29,397 bases of DNA from an uncultured Bacilli bacterium (GTDB lineage Bacteria; Bacillota_I; Bacilli_A; RF39; UBA660), in the NCBI GenBank assembly GCA_947631365.1, contig CANRLB010000004.1, positions 1 through 29,397 on the forward strand, written 5' to 3'. Under the pieces are notes generated by a model that had not been told where the DNA came from, did not search any database, and worked only from the letters and a program-made list of their open reading frames with translations. Positions within the stretch are counted from its first letter, which is position 1. Each line of letters begins with the position of its first letter. This document shows positions 7,959-15,044 of this stretch, in pieces. Position numbers and translations under genes: made by a program.

Positions 7959-10581
7959 AATTTGAACCGGTATCTTGATCTTGATCATTTTGATCATCAA
8001 CCCAATCTTCTATATTACTATCTATTGTTTTAGTATTAATTGTTAAAGCATTACTCATATTATTTCTAAATAATGAATAGGAAGCTTTAACTTTAAATGT
8101 ATATTCGCCACTTTCAGTAACATTATAACTATATGTATTACTATTAGTATAACCAATTTCAGTTTCTTCACCATTGCTATTTACTAAATAAATACGATAT
8201 CCTAAAGTTCCAAAAGTTTTATTATTATAAGCTATTCTAGCATCATAATATTTTTGAGAATAATTACTATCATAATAAGTGTTGAAATGTTGTTGAAGAT
8301 AAGTTGGATTAATAGCATCCGGTATGGTTATTTCATCCCATTTAATTGTAATGGTATTGCCACTATAAGTATATGAACCATTAGTTGGAGTACTTAAAGT
8401 ATCATATCTATTTGAAGTATTTGTTGGTTCAGTTCCTTTTAAGAATAATTCGGTTAAACACATATCTGTAGGTGTATATGCACTACAAAGTTGAGCAGGG
8501 AATGTTTCTTTTTCTATTTTTACTTCGATAATATTTTTAGGTACTTTGAAGTTACCAGCATTTTTATGAATGTTTGTTGATAAACCACCCATAATATTTG
8601 ATCTTGCTTTAATACCATCAGAGTTTTTTAAATACCAGCCATTATTAACATATTCTTCGGTTATTTTATCATATCCATACCATAAGGCAATCGAGTATTT
8701 AGGAGAAATGGTGGCCATCCAAATATCACTTACCGCTGTAGAAGGTACTTTAAAGTTAAAATCATTTCTGTTATAATTGGTTGTTCCTGTTTTACCACCA
8801 ACTTGAGCTCCAGATGGTTTTCTAAATGCTGAATTAGCAGAAATAAGTAAATCAGTCATTAAATAAGCTGCCCATTCTTCCATAACTTTTTCTTTAGTAT
8901 AGCTTTTTGGATATTCACGGTTATTATTAGCGGGATCTATTACTTTGGTATAAGCATAAGGTTCAATATAATAACCACCTCTTGCAAAAGTACCGTAGGC
9001 TGCAGATAATAATAAAGGCGATATACCATTTTTCCAACCACCAATTGCATCAGGTTCATACAATTCTCCTTCATCTTCAGGATGAATATTAAGTTTATCT
9101 AAGAAATCTAACATAATTGTTTTATCCATATCAGCTAAAGCTCTAAAAGCAAGGACAGCAGGAATATTTCTTGAATCTTGAACGGCCCAACGCATCGTAA
9201 TTAAACCATCATGTTTGTTATCATAATTATTAACAACTTGACTACTATTAGAATAAGTTATAGCTTCATCTAAGAACATAGCATAAGTACTTTTAGAAAT
9301 ATTTTGAATATACATAGCATATTCCGTAATTGGTTTAGCTGTTGATCCTGGTTGCCGTTTAATATCTGTTGCGTTACTATCACCTTGGGCTACATAATTT
9401 CTTCCACCTGATAAAGCAACAATTGAACCATCTACTGAAGAAGTAACAGCAATGCCTTCATCATCTTTTTCATTTATGAATTTAAAGAAAGTTCCATTTT
9501 CGGCTTTTTCTAAAACAGCTTGAATAGATGGATCAAATGTTGTATAAATTTCTAAAGAGGCTTTTCGAGCATCAATACCTAGATCTTCTGATACCTCATC
9601 TAAAACATAATCGATAAAAGCTTGATTACTTTCAACTTCCATATTGTTTTCTTCTTCGTGATCTATAACTAAAGATTCAACAGGAATAGCCATAACATCA
9701 TCCATTTGTTCTTGCGTAATATAACCATGTCTAACCATTAAATTTAAAACAATTTTTTGTCTATTTTTACATCCTTCGGGATTTTTATAAGGATTATATC
9801 TGTATGGAGCTTGGAACATTCCTGCAATAATAGTTGCTTCAGCTAAGTTAATATCTTTACTTGATTTACCAAAGAAATATTGGCAAGCTTGTTCAATTCC
9901 AAAGGTGCCTCCTAAATTAATATTTCCTCCTCCAAATTGGAAAGTATTTAAATAAAATTCAATTATTTCTTCTTTTGTATAATTAGCTTCTAATTTAAAG
10001 ACTGACATATAGACATCTTGAAATTTTCTAATAATCTCTTCAATAGGATTAGCATTTGCCCCCGTATTAGTGTCAGTTTGCGTATATCTATTTTTCATAA
10101 GTTGCATGTCTAGAGTAGATGCTCCACCAGCATCATCTTGACCTAATAACTGTAAAATGGATGCTTTTAAAAATCTAAATAAATCAATTCCATTATGTTG
10201 GAAAAACCTTGAGTCTTCCGTAGCTACCAAAGCATCAATTAAAACATCAGGGATTTCATCATAAGTAACGACAGTCGCATTAGCAGCACCAACTCTAGCA
10301 AATTCTAATCCATTTTTATCATAGAGAATAGTTGGCTCTTTTTGATATAATTTGTCTTTTTCAAAATCCGGTGATGATATAACTATATATAAAGCAAATA
10401 ATAACCCAAGACTAATTAAGCTAATGGCAATTATTAATAAAACATTTAAAATGCTTTTCCATAAAACTTTTTTAGGTTTATCTTTTTTAATTTTTTCTTT
10501 CTTTTTAGTTTGTTTTTTTACTGGTAATTTAATTTTTTCTTTTAATTTACTATTTTTTCCCTTTTTATTATTTTCCTTCAT
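7957..10581 (-). CDS. pbp1A: Class A penicillin-binding protein (transglycosylase/transpeptidase)
   Basis: An 874-residue bifunctional peptidoglycan synthase. Start ATG 10581 has GGAGG 8 bases before it; the frame extends to a TTG at 10596, but that would sit on top of the ribosome site. A Lys-rich cytoplasmic tail (1-40) leads to one membrane segment (about 43-68). The GT51 glycosyltransferase domain follows with catalytic Glu122 in VATEDSRFF and the GGASTLDMQLMKN motif. The transpeptidase domain has Ser413-x-x-Lys416 (STAK), Ser470-Arg-Asn and KTG at 597-599. After the transpeptidase there is a ~170-residue extension with a fibronectin-III-like beta pattern, ending in an Asp/Gln-rich tail. 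The start overlaps the end of recU by 14 bp, as in the recU-ponA pair of Bacillus, which supports a PBP1 assignment. Confidence 0.95.
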   Translation of the reverse strand: MKENNKKGKNSKLKEKIKLPVKKQTKKKEKIKKDKPKKVLWKSILNVLLIIAISLISLGLLFALYIVISSPDFEKDKLYQKEPTILYDKNGLEFARVGAANATVVTYDEIPDVLIDALVATEDSRFFQHNGIDLFRFLKASILQLLGQDDAGGASTLDMQLMKNRYTQTDTNTGANANPIEEIIRKFQDVYMSVFKLEANYTKEEIIEFYLNTFQFGGGNINLGGTFGIEQACQYFFGKSSKDINLAEATIIAGMFQAPYRYNPYKNPEGCKNRQKIVLNLMVRHGYITQEQMDDVMAIPVESLVIDHEEENNMEVESNQAFIDYVLDEVSEDLGIDARKASLEIYTTFDPSIQAVLEKAENGTFFKFINEKDDEGIAVTSSVDGSIVALSGGRNYVAQGDSNATDIKRQPGSTAKPITEYAMYIQNISKSTYAMFLDEAITYSNSSQVVNNYDNKHDGLITMRWAVQDSRNIPAVLAFRALADMDKTIMLDFLDKLNIHPEDEGELYEPDAIGGWKNGISPLLLSAAYGTFARGGYYIEPYAYTKVIDPANNNREYPKSYTKEKVMEEWAAYLMTDLLISANSAFRKPSGAQVGGKTGTTNYNRNDFNFKVPSTAVSDIWMATISPKYSIALWYGYDKITEEYVNNGWYLKNSDGIKARSNIMGGLSTNIHKNAGNFKVPKNIIEVKIEKETFPAQLCSAYTPTDMCLTELFLKGTEPTNTSNRYDTLSTPTNGSYTYSGNTITIKWDEITIPDAINPTYLQQHFNTYYDSNYSQKYYDARIAYNNKTFGTLGYRIYLVNSNGEETEIGYTNSNTYSYNVTESGEYTFKVKASYSLFRNNMSNALTINTKTIDSNIEDWVDDQNDQDQDTGSN

Positions 10582-11146
10582 TATTAAAACCTCCAATTAA
10601 ATCCACATATGTTAAATAATTAATTCCTTTATTATAATTATATTCTAGTAAATAAGCATTTTTTTGAATAAATTCATAGGGAATACTTTTTCTATCATTA
10701 TTATCAATAAAATTTATTAAATCAGGTCCATTTAATAAATAATACATATTATTCATGGCAATAATTAAAAAAACTATTCCACCGTGTTTTATAACATTTC
10801 TAATATGCTTAATTTGATGAGGATGAATATTATTTAGAGGAAAAGATGTTTTTGATTCAGTATTTTTAGCATCAAATTCAATATATTTTCCTTTATATAA
10901 TCCATTATAATCTAATGTTGATTGGGTAGCAAAATATGCTTTATTAATAACTTGTTTATTATTTTCATAACTGACTTTAACAACACCAATAGGAGTTGGT
11001 TTTTTATATATTAAAGCTATATCTTTTTCTAAGTAATAAAGATTTGTTTCATTAATAATATTTTCTAAATCCATCCCTCTATTAGCATAATTAATATTTT
11101 TATGATACTCTTTTTTTATTTTATTAGGGTAATTCACATATTTCAC
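10568..11146 (-). CDS. recU: Holliday junction resolvase RecU
   Basis: A 192-residue nuclease that cuts four-way DNA junctions during recombination and chromosome segregation in Firmicutes. The diagnostic core is present: NRGMDLE near the N-terminus, TLDYNG, then the nuclease motif KGKYIEFDAKNT with the metal-binding Glu and Asp and the catalytic Lys, followed by F-LNNIHPHQIKHI. Length is close to the Bacillus protein (about 200 residues). AGGTG (11151-11155 on the plus strand reversed) precedes ATG 11146. Its 3' end overlaps the PBP start by 14 bp and both use the promoter upstream of recU. This linkage of a junction resolvase with a cell-wall synthase is ancient and conserved in Bacilli (established knowledge). 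Confidence 0.93.
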   Translation of the reverse strand: MKYVNYPNKIKKEYHKNINYANRGMDLENIINETNLYYLEKDIALIYKKPTPIGVVKVSYENNKQVINKAYFATQSTLDYNGLYKGKYIEFDAKNTESKTSFPLNNIHPHQIKHIRNVIKHGGIVFLIIAMNNMYYLLNGPDLINFIDNNDRKSIPYEFIQKNAYLLEYNYNKGINYLTYVDLIGGFNNEGK

Positions 11147-11155
11147 CTATCTTTA

Positions 11156-11164
11156 ATTATAACA
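11156..11164 (-). promoter_or_regulatory. Extended -10 promoter of recU-pbp1A
   Basis: Minus-strand TGTTATAAT (plus 11156-11164), preceded at 17 bp by the weak -35 TTTATA. It lies just before the recU ribosome site. Confidence 0.6.
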
Positions 11165-11195
11165 AATTTTTAATTATTTATAAACCTCTATATTA

Positions 11196-11225
11196 AATAA
11201 AATGCTTACTTGACAAAGTAAGCAT
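11196..11225 (-). terminator. Terminator of the VanY-type gene
   Basis: A perfect 10-bp stem (plus ATGCTTACTT 11202-11211 and AAGTAAGCAT 11216-11225) with a 4-base loop and a T-rich minus-strand tail. It includes the stop codon. Confidence 0.88.
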
Positions 11226-12162
11226 AATATTCATCAAATGTTATATGATGTTCATAAATATAAGTGGCTGCTTCAATTCCGACATAACGATAATGCCATG
11301 ATTCATAAGCATAACCAGTAATATCAACTTTATCACTTGGATATCTTTCAATAAAACCATATTTATGAGCATTTTCTTTTAACCATTTATAAGAATCAGA
11401 GTCAGCAAAATCTTTTTGGCCAGTGCCTTTTTCAAAAACATCAATGGTAAGACCTGTTTGATGTTCAGAATGCCCAGGACGAGCTGCAATGGTATCAGCA
11501 TATTTACTTCCACTAGTATTAGCATATTCATCGTAAGTATCTTTTTGTTCAGTATGGGTTCTATATGATGAATTAACCATTAAATAATAACCAGCATTAT
11601 GGGAAGCATTCCATAAATTTAAGAAAGCATCATAAGCTTCTTCCGTCATTTTTTGACTACCATATTCACCATATGCATAATCAAGAGAAATAGAAACTAA
11701 ATTTTCTGGTACATAATTATCAGGTAAATAATAGTATTTATTAACTAAAATTAAATTACCTTTAGATAAATCTGTTTCAACAGTTTCTGTATAATATTCT
11801 TTATCAACACCAGCATTAACTTTTTCGACAATATTAGTTAAATTTTCATCTTTGTTTTGATTATAATAATCTAAATAGCGATAAAATTTATCATAAATAA
11901 AATATTCTTCTTTTAAAATGTTATTATAGATTGTATTTTGATCTTGTTTTAAAATATATTCTAATTCTTTATCTTGATATTCCTTGACCATTTCTTTTGC
12001 ATCTTCAAGGGAATAACCAACAGTAGTAAGCTTATATTCATATGTTTTTTCATAAGCTATTTTTTGACTAATTTTAACATAAGAATAAATTCCTAAACTT
12101 AAAAATAAAATTACAATAGCACTAATAATAATAATTTTTTTAACGCCCTTTTTTAATCTCAT
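11206..12162 (-). CDS. D-alanyl-D-alanine carboxypeptidase, peptidase M15B (VanY/DacC-like)
   Basis: A 318-residue membrane-anchored zinc peptidase expected to trim the terminal D-Ala from peptidoglycan stem peptides. Start ATG 12162 has AAGGAG at 7 bases; the ATG two codons earlier touches the ribosome site. One membrane segment spans about residues 9-30. The catalytic domain starts near 150 and contains the family motif S232-x-H234-x-x-G-x-x-x-D241 and the WHYRY motif with His290: two His and one Asp for zinc. SSYRT before them is also typical. Residues 35-150 form a lysine- and glutamate-rich helical spacer. A lone vanY-like gene is a housekeeping trimming enzyme and does not imply vancomycin resistance, since no vanH/A/X is present. 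It has its own promoter and terminator. Confidence 0.9.
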   Translation of the reverse strand: MRLKKGVKKIIIISAIVILFLSLGIYSYVKISQKIAYEKTYEYKLTTVGYSLEDAKEMVKEYQDKELEYILKQDQNTIYNNILKEEYFIYDKFYRYLDYYNQNKDENLTNIVEKVNAGVDKEYYTETVETDLSKGNLILVNKYYYLPDNYVPENLVSISLDYAYGEYGSQKMTEEAYDAFLNLWNASHNAGYYLMVNSSYRTHTEQKDTYDEYANTSGSKYADTIAARPGHSEHQTGLTIDVFEKGTGQKDFADSDSYKWLKENAHKYGFIERYPSDKVDITGYAYESWHYRYVGIEAATYIYEHHITFDEYYAYFVK

Positions 12163-12181
12163 TATCATTCTCCTTATAAAA

Positions 12182-12190
12182 ATTATAGCA
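12182..12190 (-). promoter_or_regulatory. Extended -10 promoter of the VanY-type gene
   Basis: Minus-strand TGCTATAAT (plus 12182-12190), 20 bases before the start codon; no good -35. Confidence 0.55.
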
Positions 12191-12240
12191 TATAAAAATA
12201 AAAAGCGAAATACTATCTAATAAGTTTTTCTCTTTAATAA

Positions 12241-12267
12241 TACATGCGAATTCTCTAGAGATTTCGC
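12241..12267. repeat. Palindromic element, copy 1
   Basis: TACATGCGAA-TTCTCT is followed by AGAGA-TTTCGC; the inner 22 bp (12246-12267) are a palindrome with one mismatch. The same sequence recurs at 29209-29240, in both cases upstream of a short toxin-like gene and in the same relative orientation. About 20 bases on its toxin-proximal side (TAAATTGTTATTTT) are also shared. It could be an operator, a terminator or part of a mobile cassette. Confidence 0.75.
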
Positions 12268-12319
12268 AATTAAATTGTTATTTTTTTAAGATTTTGGGTA
12301 GAAAGGTGGGTGGGTGCGA

Positions 12320-12421
12320 ATGAATAAAAAATATCGTGAAACGATACAATTATTTATTGCTTTTATGTTAGTCTTAACATTGTTAATATTAGTCATAAAA
12401 ATAACTAACCCTGTGGGTTAG
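12320..12421 (+). CDS. Short hydrophobic peptide, type I toxin-like (copy 1)
   Basis: A 33-residue peptide: a charged start (MNKKYRET), one hydrophobic segment rich in Leu, Ile and Val, and a short polar end (KITNPVG). It resembles the holin-like toxins of the TxpA/BsrG type (established family; similarity judged by eye). Ribosome site GAAAGGTGGG (12301-12310) precedes ATG 12320. A second copy lies at 28972-29058, with shared K-x-R-E near the start, the LTLLIL-type core and I-K at the end. The stop codon lies inside the 9-bp hairpin that ends the convergent RNA, the layout of a type I toxin-antitoxin pair. Unlike copy 2, there is no promoter with a long leader upstream: the bases between the palindrome and the ribosome site are about 100 shorter, so expression is doubtful. 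Toxicity is inferred. Confidence 0.7.
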   Translation: MNKKYRETIQLFIAFMLVLTLLILVIKITNPVG

Positions 12422-12460
12422 TTAACATCTACTAGGTAACGCTTATTTGCGCCTTCCTAT
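12403..12460 (-). ncRNA. Predicted antisense (antitoxin) RNA, copy 1
   Basis: A ~58-nt minus-strand RNA starting near 12459. It begins with a 5' hairpin (AGG...GCGC-AAATAA-GCGT...CCT) and ends with a perfect 9-bp terminator hairpin (plus AACTAACCC 12403-12411 / GGGTTAGTT 12415-12423) followed on the minus strand by ATTTTTA. Its 3' part is complementary to the end of the toxin reading frame. In copy 2 the 5' hairpin has ACGC/GCGT instead of GCGC/GCGT, so pairing is kept (C-G/A-U versus G-U), which supports an RNA structure. Confidence 0.7.
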
Positions 12461-12465
12461 TTATA

Positions 12466-12494
12466 ATTTTAACATATTTATTTTTTATATACAA
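12466..12494 (-). promoter_or_regulatory. Promoter of the antisense RNA, copy 1
   Basis: Minus-strand TTGTAT (plus 12489-12494), 17-bp spacer, TAAAAT (plus 12466-12471), with TG one base before the -10. The same two boxes and spacing occur in copy 2. Confidence 0.75.
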
Positions 12495-13598
12495 TTATTT
12501 TTTATATTTAGCTAAAATTCTTTTAGTACTATTACTTAGATTACCTGATATTGGTTTATAAGTTAAAGCAATATCTTCACTTAAAGGATTTAATTCTTGA
12601 TAAAATTCTCCCGATATGCCATCAATTTCACAAAGATAGGAATAAGATAAGCATAGAGGGTTAGCTTGTCTTATTTTAGGTTGAGAAATGATTGCTAAGG
12701 GGTCATTTTCTTCCTTTTGGTAATAAACTTTGTCAAAAGTTGTTACATCTTTCCAAACATCAGCATACTTACTTGCTAATATTTTTGCTATTATTTCTTT
12801 TTCACTTAATTTAAATAAATCATCATTAGTTATGACTCCAATATCTTCATAATAATTTAAAGTCATTCCTAAAACTTCCATCATATAACGACTTTCTTTA
12901 GAAAGGAGAATACGACTATAAACATTTATGGCTTTAAAGAAATCTTCATAATAAGGACCTTCAAATGATTCACTCATTACCATTTCACCATCAAAATTTA
13001 AACATCTTTCACTTGAGGTATCTATAGTTATACCTTGAAGATTTTCTAAAAACCCGAGCATATAATAAAGCTCTTTTATTTCCTCAAAAGTATGGGTATG
13101 TTGCCAAATTAGACAAGTTGAAAGAATGCCATCGGAGCGGTCAAGGCAAAGAGTAGGAGTTGGTTTATCAATTAAATGATAATTGGATGCATCAGCTACC
13201 TCATCAATTGAAATTTTATCTTCATTTAAGTAAGTTAATAATTCTTCATCAAGACTTATAATTTTTTTAACATCAAGTTCATCATTTTCTTGAGTTAAAG
13301 CTTCACCCCTTTTAAAAGAATTGACATGAGAAAATGATAGAGTACCAATATCATGAAAAGCCCCTGCTAAAGCAACTTTTAAATCTTCTGATAATTTATA
13401 AGCCGTATATGCTACATTTTGAGAGTGATCGAAACGTGAATAATATTCAATTGGTTTTAGTTTGGCTATATTAACATAGTCCATGCCACAAAACATGCCT
13501 CGTCCTTTTAATCTTTGCAAGGTAGAAGTGTTAAAATATCTATCTAAAAGATTAGTGCTATTTTCTTTATTTAATTCTCTATATTGCTCTGTTAACAT
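12495..13598 (-). CDS. HD-domain phosphohydrolase (dGTPase-like)
   Basis: A 367-residue protein. Start ATG 13598 has AAGGAGA at good spacing; the frame is open 40 codons further but has no ribosome site and would precede the promoter. The HD metal-binding pattern is visible: RFDHS with His58, then AFHDIG with His82-Asp83, and a later Asp in CLDRSDG. The early part (LQRLKGRGMF...RFDHSQNVA) is the layout of dNTP triphosphohydrolase and YdhJ/SAMHD1-type HD proteins, which act on nucleotides. The remaining ~190 residues are family-specific and not recognised. A nucleotide phosphohydrolase role is likely, but the substrate is unknown. The stop codon directly abuts the antisense-RNA promoter, so read-through would enter that RNA and stop at its terminator. 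Confidence 0.82.
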   Translation of the reverse strand: MLTEQYRELNKENSTNLLDRYFNTSTLQRLKGRGMFCGMDYVNIAKLKPIEYYSRFDHSQNVAYTAYKLSEDLKVALAGAFHDIGTLSFSHVNSFKRGEALTQENDELDVKKIISLDEELLTYLNEDKISIDEVADASNYHLIDKPTPTLCLDRSDGILSTCLIWQHTHTFEEIKELYYMLGFLENLQGITIDTSSERCLNFDGEMVMSESFEGPYYEDFFKAINVYSRILLSKESRYMMEVLGMTLNYYEDIGVITNDDLFKLSEKEIIAKILASKYADVWKDVTTFDKVYYQKEENDPLAIISQPKIRQANPLCLSYSYLCEIDGISGEFYQELNPLSEDIALTYKPISGNLSNSTKRILAKYKK

Positions 13599-13619
13599 TT
13601 TCTTTCTCCTTAAGATGCT

Positions 13620-13649
13620 ATTATATAATATAAAGTATTTATATTTCAA
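13620..13649 (-). promoter_or_regulatory. Promoter of the HD-domain gene
   Basis: Minus-strand TTGAAA (plus 13644-13649), 18-bp spacer, TATAAT (plus 13620-13625). It lies downstream of the long-frame start at 13718, confirming the start at 13598. Confidence 0.65.
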
Positions 13650-13680
13650 CATTTTTATAATTTTTGTAGGAGGTAATGGT

Positions 13681-13740
13681 ATGGAATTAACATATAGTGA
13701 AAAATGTTTATTAGCCATTTACTTAGAGTATTTTGGCTAG
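13681..13740 (+). CDS. Possible 19-residue peptide or gene remnant
   Basis: A very strong ribosome site (AGGAGG, 13669-13674) precedes ATG 13681, with TATAAT at 13656-13661. The peptide (METLY-like start: MELTYSEK, then a hydrophobic stretch ending EYFG) stops at TAG 13738. The following ~110 bases hold several stops in this frame and Lys-rich fragments in others, so it is either a real micropeptide, a leader peptide or the start of a decayed gene. The signals, not the peptide, are the evidence. The rest of the gap, 13741-13870, shows nothing I can name apart from a 10-base echo of the tRNA at 13857-13866. Confidence 0.35.
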   Translation: MELTYSEKCLLAIYLEYFG

Positions 13741-13870
13741 GTGTTTAAATTATTGGATTAGCAGAAATAGAGAAAATAGAAGTAGAGAAAAAAATTCAAC
13801 TAAAAAAGCAATATTAAAAAGAGTAGTAAAAAAATAAAGGAAATTTTATTAATTGTGATCGGTCAGATAT

Positions 13871-13897
13871 AAAAAAACTTAGGATAAAACCTAAGTT
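13871..13897 (-). terminator. Terminator of tRNA-Arg
   Basis: Plus AACTTAGG (13877-13884) and CCTAAGTT (13890-13897) form an 8-bp stem; the minus strand continues with seven T (plus A run 13871-13877). Confidence 0.85.
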
Positions 13898-13906
13898 ATT
13901 TTTAAA

Positions 13907-13983
13907 TGGTGTCTCCGAGGCGATTCGAACGCCTGACCGATCGCTTAGAAGGCGATTGCTCTATCCAGCTGAGCTACGGGGAC
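13907..13983 (-). tRNA. tRNA-Arg (anticodon UCU)
   Basis: On the minus strand the gene reads GTCCCCG (acceptor), TAGCTCAGCTGGATAGAGC (D arm), anticodon loop CCTTCTAAG with TCT, a short variable loop, the T arm with GTTCGAATC, then CGGAGAC, discriminator A and an encoded CCA (plus 13907-13909). It reads AGA and AGG, the dominant Arg codons here. The acceptor stem has a C4-A69 mismatch, unusual in a conserved tRNA. A TTGAAA-17-TATAAT promoter and a strong terminator flank it, so it is expressed alone. Confidence 0.95.
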
Positions 13984-13997
13984 AGCTAACAAATAAA

Positions 13998-14026
13998 ATT
14001 ATATAACATTATTTTGATATTTTCAA
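13998..14026 (-). promoter_or_regulatory. Promoter of tRNA-Arg
   Basis: Minus-strand TTGAAA (plus 14021-14026), 17-bp spacer, TATAAT (plus 13998-14003), 15 bases before the mature 5' end. Confidence 0.8.
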
Positions 14027-14050
14027 GTATAGTATCGCCATTCTAAGCAT

Positions 14051-14077
14051 AAAAATACCTTTTTTAAACAAAAAAGG
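14051..14077 (-). terminator. Terminator of the GerM-like gene
   Basis: Minus strand GCCTTTTTT pairs with AAAAAAGGT (plus 14057-14077), followed by ATTTTTA. It includes the stop codon. Confidence 0.75.
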
Positions 14078-14993
14078 CATCAACTAAGTTATCATCAACA
14101 TAAAAAATTGTTTCATTTATATTATAGGTATCCCTTATAGATAGGGCAATAGAATATTTAACTTCTTCAATAATACTATTATCATCTAAACTTAAAACAG
14201 AATTATTAAAACTTAAATTAATGGAATTTTCTAAGATTTCATAATTTTTAAGTTCCGCAGATGCAGTTAAGTAACTAACTAAATTGGTATTAAAAGTGGG
14301 AGATGATTTTAACTTTTCAATAATAACTTCAACTTTTTCTTTATTAGTATTAGTAATCGTAGTTACTGGTGTATAATAATTATAATTATCAGCTTTGCTA
14401 ACATAATAAGTGGTTATTTTAGCTATTTCTTTCATACTATTAAGATCATATACTTTATTGATACCAAAACTACGATCTAAAGTATTAGGAAGTATTTTTT
14501 TACTGTGGGGTAATTCCTTTAATAATTCGCCTTCAATAAAAATCATAATTTTTTTAACATCTTTAATTTCTGTTAAAGAATAAATAATTGCTTCAAGCAT
14601 TTTTTCTTCATTATCTTTGGAAACTAATAATAACTCTTTAGAAAAATTAATTTTTAATAGACCATCATTTAAATCTTTGGATAAAATTTTAGTGTTTTTA
14701 GGAATAATTTTTTTAAAATTATTAGGAATATAGTTATTAGAACCATCAATAGTTAGATTATCAATTACTTCATCAATTAATTCCATGGTGTTATCATTTT
14801 TTTGGATTACTTCAAAACGAGAAACTAAATTATTATTATCTACTAAATAAATAGGAATTGTTTTTAAATCAGTGTAAGTTAAAGTACTATTAATATTTAA
14901 ATGATCATTTCTAGGGAAAAAGTATAAAATTAATAAAAATAAAAAAGAAAAAGAAATAATTACAATTTTTTTAAAAGCCAAATTTTTAAGCAA
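14064..14993 (-). CDS. gerM: GerMN-domain membrane-anchored protein
   Basis: A ~310-residue protein with an N-terminal membrane segment (about 10-28) and two repeats of the GerMN fold: one around residues 45-160 (IPIYLVDNN, then LLKINFSKELLL) and one around 185-308 (TTYYVSKADNYNYYTPVT, then NSINLSFNNSVL). This doubled layout is that of Bacillus GerM, a protein of the spore-engulfment and cell-envelope machinery; Bacillus GerM is a lipoprotein, but no lipobox Cys is visible here, so this is a membrane-anchored variant. I choose the TTG at 14993, which has AAGGTG at 6 bases; a GTG at 15002 is in frame but overlaps that site. It follows a GerE-like regulator gene by 50 bp; in B. subtilis gerE and gerM are near neighbours (gerE-ysmB-racE-gerM, from memory), which supports both names. 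Confidence 0.75.
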   Translation of the reverse strand: MLKNLAFKKIVIISFSFLFLLILYFFPRNDHLNINSTLTYTDLKTIPIYLVDNNNLVSRFEVIQKNDNTMELIDEVIDNLTIDGSNNYIPNNFKKIIPKNTKILSKDLNDGLLKINFSKELLLVSKDNEEKMLEAIIYSLTEIKDVKKIMIFIEGELLKELPHSKKILPNTLDRSFGINKVYDLNSMKEIAKITTYYVSKADNYNYYTPVTTITNTNKEKVEVIIEKLKSSPTFNTNLVSYLTASAELKNYEILENSINLSFNNSVLSLDDNSIIEEVKYSIALSIRDTYNINETIFYVDDNLVDAFFV

Positions 14994-15015
14994 CTTAATC
15001 ACCTTAGTTAATTAT

Positions 15016-15044
15016 ATTATAAAAGGAAATGATTATTCATTTCC
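15016..15044 (-). terminator. Terminator of gerE, with a possible gerM -10 in its tail
   Basis: A perfect 8-bp stem (plus GGAAATGA 15025-15032 / TCATTTCC 15037-15044), followed on the minus strand by TTTTATAAT. It starts directly after the gerE stop. The TATAAT at plus 15016-15021 may be a promoter element for gerM. Confidence 0.7.

Noticed and set aside
7725..8000. Minus-strand frame with a Phe/Leu-rich protein across the end of the 7207 gene
   Set aside because: It is the reverse of A-rich coding sequence and of the terminator; no ribosome site.
8570..8776. Plus-strand frame inside the PBP gene
   Set aside because: It is antisense to the transpeptidase domain; no start signals.
10352..10600. 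Plus-strand frame opposite the N-terminus of the PBP gene
   Set aside because: It mirrors the Lys-rich cytoplasmic tail and membrane segment of the real gene; no start signals.
11206..12162. Vancomycin resistance
   Set aside because: The carboxypeptidase is alone, without vanH, vanA/B ligase or vanX; a housekeeping role is the simpler reading.
13599..13718. Longer HD-domain protein starting at 13718
   Set aside because: The extension has no ribosome site, precedes the TTGAAA-18-TATAAT promoter and is not HD-like; ATG 13598 has AAGGAGA.
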